Shown here one piece after another: positions 14,551-18,569 of a stretch of DNA of 18,569 nucleotides. The position numbers were made by a program, and so were the translations under genes. The notes beneath the pieces are model-generated. The model saw nothing but the letters and a program-made list of their open reading frames with translations, was not told the origin of the DNA and made no database searches. Source of the DNA: Bacillota bacterium (GTDB taxonomy: Bacteria > Bacillota > Clostridia > Peptostreptococcales > Anaerovoracaceae); assembly GCA_022706625.1 (NCBI GenBank), contig JAKJCD010000019.1, positions 1,480-20,048 on the forward strand. Direction: 5' to 3'. Position 1 is the first letter of the stretch. Each line of letters starts with the position of its first letter.

Positions 14551-14682
14551 GAAGGATAACGCCCCGCCCCATGAATCCAGAAGAGCCACGGACGGTGTCC
14601 CCTTAGATACCAGTTTCACAAGCACTTTATCCGCAATTTATTCATAATCGGAATTCAAGTTACTTAAAGCAACAAATTATGC

Positions 14683-15723
14683 TCATAATCTCATGTGATC
14701 AAATGTACTCGCCAAGCTTGCAACTAAATTCCATTGCCGCTTCATATGAACTTTTATCGCTGAAGTGTTATTTCGATAGGCTGAATATACAGTTTCCAAG
14801 TCCAAGTCGTTATTCAAATTTATTTTCTCAATCGCCTTCGCTGCCGCATACCCGCTTTCCATTGCTGCTGAAATACCCTCGCCCATAGGATTAAGAAATC
14901 CTGCGGTTTCACCTGCAAAAAACACTTTCCCTTTTCCGTATTGTATAGGACATTTAGGCATAATGTGTGGCATAAGCCATTTTTCGGATTTTTCTTGCTT
15001 TTCAATTTTTGCATTGTTATTATTTTCCATATAACCAATAAATTCTCGATAATAGTGTTCGAGTTTACTCGCATCCTTAACAGACACTCCAAAAATGAGA
15101 TAATCATCTTTTACATTAAACCACGCATCATATTCCGATAAGTAGGGCTGCAAATAAGCATAAAAATAATGATGATCCAGTTCAATGGAACCCTTATTGA
15201 AGGTTTGATAAGTAGTAATATAGTTTTGAGATGCATGTATAAGTTTTCGCTTAACAGATCCTACCACACCATCACATACAATAACTAACTTCGCTTTTTC
15301 GGAAATTAAAGAACTGCCTTTCAAATTTACGATAACACAATTCTCTTGTTCTAAACATGATAGAGCGGTTGTTTCATCGCGTAATTCCGCGCCAGCTTCG
15401 GTGGCTTTTGTTGCCAACCAATAATCAAAGGAACTCCGCCATATATTTAATCCTTCCTGTTCAAACCGGTACTCTTGACCCTTGTCGTTGGTAAAAACCA
15501 TGCCTCGATTATCCTTCGGCATACACATCGTAAACTCTGGTGTATCCTCGTCAAAGTATCTCTTAACCAAATCCATTGACTTTTTAATAAGAATACCTGA
15601 ACAGGATTTGTTCCTTGGCATCTTAAATTTTTCAACCAATAATACTTTATAGTCATTACAAGCCAATTCTCGTGCAGCAGTACAGCCTGTCGGGCCTGCA
15701 CCAATTATTATTATATCGTACAT
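14683..15723 (-). CDS. FAD-dependent oxidoreductase, geranylgeranyl-reductase-like (cassette gene)
   Basis: A 346-aa flavoprotein. It opens with a Rossmann FAD motif IIIIGAGPTGCTAARE and the ribose-binding Glu31 at the end of the second strand. A KSCSG motif follows near residue 45, as in geranylgeranyl-reductase/halogenase-type enzymes, and the second FAD motif is FFAGETAGFLNPMGEGISAAM in the last third. Such enzymes reduce or hydroxylate lipids, quinones or aromatic compounds; the substrate is not readable. I place the start at the ATG at 15723 (ATAGGAGGATCGCC upstream), not at the earlier in-frame start at 15825. The ~130-base leader holds a TATAAT (15748-15743) and may carry its own promoter. 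It is the cargo of one integron cassette. Confidence 0.88.
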   Translation of the reverse strand: MYDIIIIGAGPTGCTAARELACNDYKVLLVEKFKMPRNKSCSGILIKKSMDLVKRYFDEDTPEFTMCMPKDNRGMVFTNDKGQEYRFEQEGLNIWRSSFDYWLATKATEAGAELRDETTALSCLEQENCVIVNLKGSSLISEKAKLVIVCDGVVGSVKRKLIHASQNYITTYQTFNKGSIELDHHYFYAYLQPYLSEYDAWFNVKDDYLIFGVSVKDASKLEHYYREFIGYMENNNNAKIEKQEKSEKWLMPHIMPKCPIQYGKGKVFFAGETAGFLNPMGEGISAAMESGYAAAKAIEKINLNNDLDLETVYSAYRNNTSAIKVHMKRQWNLVASLASTFDHMRL

Positions 15724-15853
15724 GGCGATCCTCCTATGGGTGATTATATAAATAACATTCAGTTCGTAATATAAACAAATACAAACTAAAAATGCTTCAG
15801 AGTTCTGCTTATATATTACGCTCAAGGGTACGTGGCCTCTTGCGTTATCTTTC

Positions 15854-16024
15854 GTCTAACGTTCCGCATTCATGATGTCCCTGAACCGGACCACCCGGCC
15901 CCCTCTTCGGAGGCGGTGCTTGCACCCGGTGAAGGGTGTGTGGCTGCCCAAACCTAATGAAAAATCCGGCAGCCCAGGCACGAACTTTGCTCAACGGGCC
16001 GTCAGCGTGAGTGCTTTGTTATAC
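15854..16024 (-). other. attC recombination site, 171 bp
   Basis: Minus-strand reading: GTATAAC (16024-16018), AAA, arm GCACTCACGCTGACGGCCC, a large structured middle, an opposing arm (GACATCATGAATGCGGAAC) and GTTAGAC (15860-15854, full match to GTTRRRY). It begins 16 bases after the KilA-N stop and its last bases open the FAD cassette. Middle and arms are nearly identical to the site at 18350-18520, and it has exactly the same length. Long, near-identical attC sites are typical of sedentary chromosomal integrons. Confidence 0.82.
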
Positions 16025-16040
16025 GGAGTCAGCCAATCAA

Positions 16041-16880
16041 TCACTCCAATTTTTTGATCTTAACTATGCCAAGTTTTTCTATAGCCTTTAATTGTTGCAT
16101 AACTGATTTCCGCAATTCAATCAGCCTCTCGGATTGGGGGATTCCTCTTTTAATCAAAATTGCGTTATAGCTTTCCATATTAGCCAAAACCAACAACTGA
16201 TTTAAATTAGCGTAATCTCGGATGTTCCCTGATTTTTCAGGGTTTTCTTCTCTCCACTCTTTTGCAGTAATCCCAAAAAGAGCAACATTCAACACATCCG
16301 CTTCACTCGCATACTTTAAAGAAACCTGGCCGGATGTTAAATCAGGCAGAATCAAATTGTCCTTGATTGCATCTGTATGAATCCGATAATTTAATTTGGA
16401 AATCTCACGATTCAAATTCCAGTTCAGCGAAAGCCTACTATTTTCGTCCGTCTTTAGACGTTTATAATCCTTGATTATGTAAAGTTTAAATTCTGCGGAA
16501 ATCCATGATGCAAATTCAAAAGCAATATCGGAATGTGCGTATGTACCACCATAACGCCCTGATTTAGAACTTATGCCAATCGCATTCACAGAATCTATCC
16601 ATTTTTGAGGAGACAAAGTAAATGCATTCGCCCCGGACTTGTTTCTAAACCCCTCGAATTCGAGGGGTTTAAAGTCCGGATTGTGCATTGATTCCCAGAG
16701 CCCAAGAAATTCCAAAGTGTCGCGGTTTCGCATCCAATTTGCTATAACAGCGGTTGGATCATCGCTCTTATACCGAGCAATATCAGTAAGCGATATAAAC
16801 TCATTTTGAAAGTCTTCGGTATAGATACCAATCTCAATGCCTTTGGCATGAAGACTGCCCTTTATCTTTTTATCCGCCAT
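16041..16880 (-). CDS. KilA-N domain protein (cassette gene)
   Basis: A 279-aa protein. The N-terminal ~110 residues are a KilA-N DNA-binding domain: FISLTDIARYKSDDP, VIANWMRNRDTLEFLGLWE, then a stretch to KSGRYGGTYAHSDIAFEFASWIS and FKLYIIKDYKRLK, which are the family's landmarks. KilA-N proteins are phage-type antirepressors or regulators; the C-terminal ~130 residues (NREISKLNYRIHTDAI, later NLNQLLVLANMESYN) are helical and of unknown role. A strong ribosome binding site (GGGAGG) lies 8 bases before the ATG. It is the only gene of its cassette and carries its own promoter with an SOS-like box (see 16902-16945). Low GC relative to the attC sites. A regulatory, prophage-derived or anti-phage role is possible. 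Confidence 0.9.
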   Translation of the reverse strand: MADKKIKGSLHAKGIEIGIYTEDFQNEFISLTDIARYKSDDPTAVIANWMRNRDTLEFLGLWESMHNPDFKPLEFEGFRNKSGANAFTLSPQKWIDSVNAIGISSKSGRYGGTYAHSDIAFEFASWISAEFKLYIIKDYKRLKTDENSRLSLNWNLNREISKLNYRIHTDAIKDNLILPDLTSGQVSLKYASEADVLNVALFGITAKEWREENPEKSGNIRDYANLNQLLVLANMESYNAILIKRGIPQSERLIELRKSVMQQLKAIEKLGIVKIKKLE

Positions 16881-16901
16881 ACAATACCTCCCAAACTTGT
16901 T

Positions 16902-16915
16902 CGAACATTCGTTCT
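16902..16915. promoter_or_regulatory. LexA/SOS-like box of the KilA-N gene
   Basis: CGAACATTCGTTCT matches the Gram-positive LexA (DinR) box CGAACATATGTTCG at the CGAAC and GTTC half-sites; the last base differs (T for G) and the spacer is ATTC. It lies one base downstream of the -10 hexamer, so a bound repressor would block transcription, as at SOS genes. A nested GTTCGAAC palindrome (16899-16906) overlaps it. Confidence 0.5.
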
Positions 16916-16916
16916 A

Positions 16917-16945
16917 ATTGTAACTCGCTTAATATGAACTAACAA
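16917..16945 (-). promoter_or_regulatory. Promoter inside the KilA-N cassette
   Basis: On the minus strand, TTGTTA (16945-16940) and TACAAT (16922-16917) are spaced by exactly 17 bases, with the gene start 37 bases beyond the -10. Few integron cassettes carry their own promoter, so this fits an independently controlled gene such as a regulator or toxin. Confidence 0.55.
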
Positions 16946-17002
16946 GCCCAATGAAGCATATTCTTATGGCATAATCAAATAAGGTCTTTAACGGCTGATT
17001 CC

Positions 17003-17148
17003 GTATAACGTTCCAGTATTTGCGACGTCTCTGAACCGGACCTCAAAGGAATACCTCCTGGCGGAGCTTCGCTCCCGGTGAAGGGATGTGGTACACATTA
17101 CCCTAAGATTATGGCCGGGTGCACCCTTGTGCAAATACATTGTTAGAA
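17003..17148 (-). other. attC recombination site, 146 bp
   Basis: Minus-strand reading: TTCTAAC (17148-17142), AAT, arm GTATTTGCACAAGGG, a middle with CCCTTCACCGGGAGCGAAGCTCC, an opposing arm GACGTCGCAAATAC, TGGAAC and GTTATAC (17009-17003). The 8-base arms GTATTTGC and GCAAATAC pair perfectly. Its inner sequence (CGGTTCAG, CCCTTCACCGGG) is shared with the two 171-base sites, so it belongs to the same family but is diverged in the arms. The dNTPase stop codon lies 11 bases before it. Confidence 0.82.
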
Positions 17149-17159
17149 GATCGTTAATT

Positions 17160-18323
17160 TTACAACTTAATTATATTGTTATATTCTTGTATCGCATATC
17201 TGTCAGTCATTCCTGAAATATAATTAGAAATTACAATAATCCCATAGTCTTCATACTTTTTCCTAGTGCTTTCTGGAAGCTTTTCAGGAAAGTCTTTGAA
17301 ATAATTATAAAGAGTACTAATAATATCTTTTCCTCTTCTATCCATTTCTTTAACTCTATATTCTTCAAGACATTTACTAGTTATGTATTCATGAAAAGAT
17401 TCTACTTCTTTTTTAGTCTCTGCAAAGTCAATATAGACTCTATCAAGTTCATAAGCTCCAAAATTATCAGATAAGTTTTCTTCGGTTTCTTTTATTAGAG
17501 TGCAAACTAAGTAATCCACTAAACATCTAATTATAACTTCTTTTTTTCTATCAATTTCAATATCAATCAGTTTATCAAAATTCCTTCCATATTTGTCCAA
17601 CGTGAATTTCCTTATATTATCAAATATACTATGATTTAAAAAATCCTCTAAAGATAAAATATGATATCTTAGATAATCATCCAAATCATGAGTTATTTGT
17701 GCAATTTCATCTGCGATTGCAACAACTTGTCCCTCTAATGTTACAGAGAAGTTTTTTTCAACGTACAAACAATTAAAATATTCTGGCAAATCCAACTTAA
17801 TTTCAGTATGCTTTAATATGCCTTCTAATACTGGAATTGTCAAACCTAGGCCACTATATTCATATTTTTTTTCTAAATTATAAAAAATAGAAACACCTTG
17901 TACATTATGTTTAAATCCATAATGAGAATCTTCCTTTAATAACTCATTAAGCCTCTTTTCAGCAACATGTCCAAATGGTGTATGACCAACGTCATGCCCT
18001 AAGGAGATTGCTTCAACTAAATCTGTATTTAATCCAAGTTGTAAAGCAATTGTTCGAGCAATTTGACTTACTTCTAAACTATGTGTCAATCTAGTACGTA
18101 AATGATCCCCTTGCTCTGTTAAATAAACCTGTGTTTTATATTCAAGTCTTCTAAAACTTTTCGAATGTATTATTCTATCTCTATCTCGTTGAAAGTTAGT
18201 GCGTATTGGATGAGGCAATATATTTATATCTTCTGAAATTAATCTCTCTACATTATCACTGAAACATGCATAAGGTTTAAGGTTTTCATGTTCTCTTTTT
18301 TCAAAATCTTTTCTTGTTATCAT
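17160..18323 (-). CDS. dgt: dGTPase-family deoxynucleoside triphosphate triphosphohydrolase (cassette gene)
   Basis: A 387-aa HD-domain enzyme that cleaves dNTPs to the nucleoside and triphosphate. Signature: RTNFQRDRDRIIHSKSFRRL then LEYKTQV (the dGTPase start), His81 in RLTHSLEVSQIART, the HD pair His110-Asp111 in GHDVGHTPFGH, and a later metal Asp in AIADEIAQITHDLDD. It is shorter than E. coli Dgt (505 aa) and resembles the ~380-aa bacterial form. In an integron cassette it starts 26 bases after the attC end, with a strong ribosome binding site (AAAAAGGAGAAAATTA) but no room for a promoter, so it depends on upstream transcription. dGTPases that deplete dNTPs are known anti-phage effectors, so a defence role is plausible but unproven. 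GC is very low. Confidence 0.92.
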   Translation of the reverse strand: MITRKDFEKREHENLKPYACFSDNVERLISEDINILPHPIRTNFQRDRDRIIHSKSFRRLEYKTQVYLTEQGDHLRTRLTHSLEVSQIARTIALQLGLNTDLVEAISLGHDVGHTPFGHVAEKRLNELLKEDSHYGFKHNVQGVSIFYNLEKKYEYSGLGLTIPVLEGILKHTEIKLDLPEYFNCLYVEKNFSVTLEGQVVAIADEIAQITHDLDDYLRYHILSLEDFLNHSIFDNIRKFTLDKYGRNFDKLIDIEIDRKKEVIIRCLVDYLVCTLIKETEENLSDNFGAYELDRVYIDFAETKKEVESFHEYITSKCLEEYRVKEMDRRGKDIISTLYNYFKDFPEKLPESTRKKYEDYGIIVISNYISGMTDRYAIQEYNNIIKL

Positions 18324-18349
18324 TAATTTTCTCCTTTTTAATTAATGTC

Positions 18350-18520
18350 TTCTAACGGTCCCGCACTCACGACGCCCCTGAACCGGACCTCCCTGCCCCT
18401 CTCCGGAGGCGGTGCTTGCACCCGGTGAAGGGAGTGTGGCTGCCCTATCCTAATGAAAAATCCGGCAGCCCAGGCACGAACTTTGCTGAACGGGCCGTCA
18501 GCGTGAGTGCTTTGTTATGC
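18350..18520 (-). other. attC recombination site, 171 bp
   Basis: Minus-strand reading: GCATAAC (18520-18514), AAA, arm GCACTCACGCTGACGGCCC, the same middle as at 15854-16024 (e.g. CAGCAAAGTTCGTGCC, GGTGCAAGCACCGCC), arm CGTGAGTGC, GGGACC and GTTAGAA (18356-18350). The 9-base arms GCACTCACG and CGTGAGTGC are perfectly complementary. It belongs to the cassette on its right, whose gene lies outside the window, and it opens the dNTPase cassette. Confidence 0.82.
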
Positions 18521-18569
18521 GAAGGAACTGATTTAACCATTTGATTCTAATACTTCAACCTTAAACTAC
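18521..18569 (-). other. Tail of the next cassette, cut by the window edge
   Basis: Only 49 bases are visible. On the minus strand all three frames hit a stop here, so if a cassette gene comes from the right, its stop codon lies within these bases (candidates at 18561-18563 and 18549-18551). Nothing more can be said. Confidence 0.3.

Larger units (their letters stand above)
14447..18569 (-). mobile_element. Integron gene cassette array (at least three cassettes)
   Basis: Four attC-type sites alternate with three single-gene units, all in the same orientation (minus): dNTPase cassette 17009-18355 (1347 bp), KilA-N cassette 15860-17008 (1149 bp) and FAD oxidoreductase cassette 14453-15859 (1407 bp). 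Each gene begins shortly after an R' box and ends shortly before an R'' box, as in integrons. The two ends of each cassette are complementary: 9 bases for the dNTPase, 16 of 17 for KilA-N, 17 of 19 for FAD. The array continues past the right edge, where, from the orientation, attI and the integrase should lie. The coding parts are low in GC while the attC sites are high in GC, also typical. Confidence 0.8.

Noticed and set aside
14447..18520. First reading of the attC sites as plus-strand elements
   Set aside because: Palindromic sites read both ways, but gene ends lie 11-16 bases before R'' and gene starts follow R' only on the minus strand, and cassette-end complementarity fits that orientation.
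1..18569. tRNA, rRNA or CRISPR arrays
   Set aside because: No cloverleaf-type, ribosomal or regularly spaced short-repeat pattern was seen; the repeats at 15854-18520 are attC-type, few and widely spaced.

Overview
The window looks like the chromosome of an anaerobic, low-to-medium-GC Bacillota, probably a clostridial lineage. The evidence is strong AGGAGG-type ribosome binding sites, several [4Fe-4S] ferredoxin-type proteins, a tungsten-type aldehyde:ferredoxin oxidoreductase, a DUF4846 lipoprotein and an S-layer (SLH) surface protein. I cannot name a species. Almost every gene lies on the minus strand; the exception is a metallo-beta-lactamase-fold hydrolase at 2930-3913.

Left part (1-5700): a flavodoxin/ferredoxin fusion protein cut by the window edge, a YbjQ-family protein, a one-cluster ferredoxin, a DUF4846 lipoprotein, the divergent MBL-fold hydrolase, an old-yellow-enzyme-type flavin oxidoreductase and a multi-pass membrane protein. 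Good sigma-A-type promoters can be read between the divergent pair (2605-2929).

Middle part (5936-10323): an aldehyde oxidoreductase locus, read right to left. It holds a four-cluster polyferredoxin, AOR, a MoaD/ThiS sulfur carrier, a terminator, a stretch of decayed substrate-binding-protein remnants, a ThiF/MoeB-type E1 enzyme, a 57-aa small protein and MobB. Together these supply the electron-transfer partner and parts of the metal-pterin cofactor pathway for the AOR. The remnants between moaD and thiF look like leftovers of tungstate/molybdate-type binding proteins.

Next (10345-14100): an intergenic block with a structured repeat-like element and a hairpin terminator, then a translationally coupled pair: a zinc-ribbon protein and a 984-aa secreted SLH/GLUG-repeat protein. 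The pair sits behind a textbook MerR-type promoter, with a perfect 16-bp palindrome inside a 19-bp spacer.

Right part (14447-18569): the most notable region, a mobile-integron-type gene cassette array. Three genes (FAD-dependent oxidoreductase, KilA-N protein, dGTPase-family dNTP triphosphohydrolase) each sit between long palindromic attC sites with RYYYAAC/GTTRRRY-like ends. The two ends of each cassette are complementary to each other for 9-19 bases, as expected if each once circularised. Two attC sites (15854-16024 and 18350-18520) are nearly identical in sequence and the same length. No integrase is in the window; from the orientation it should lie to the right. The KilA-N cassette carries its own promoter with a LexA/SOS-like box just downstream of the -10, and the dGTPase is a plausible anti-phage cargo.
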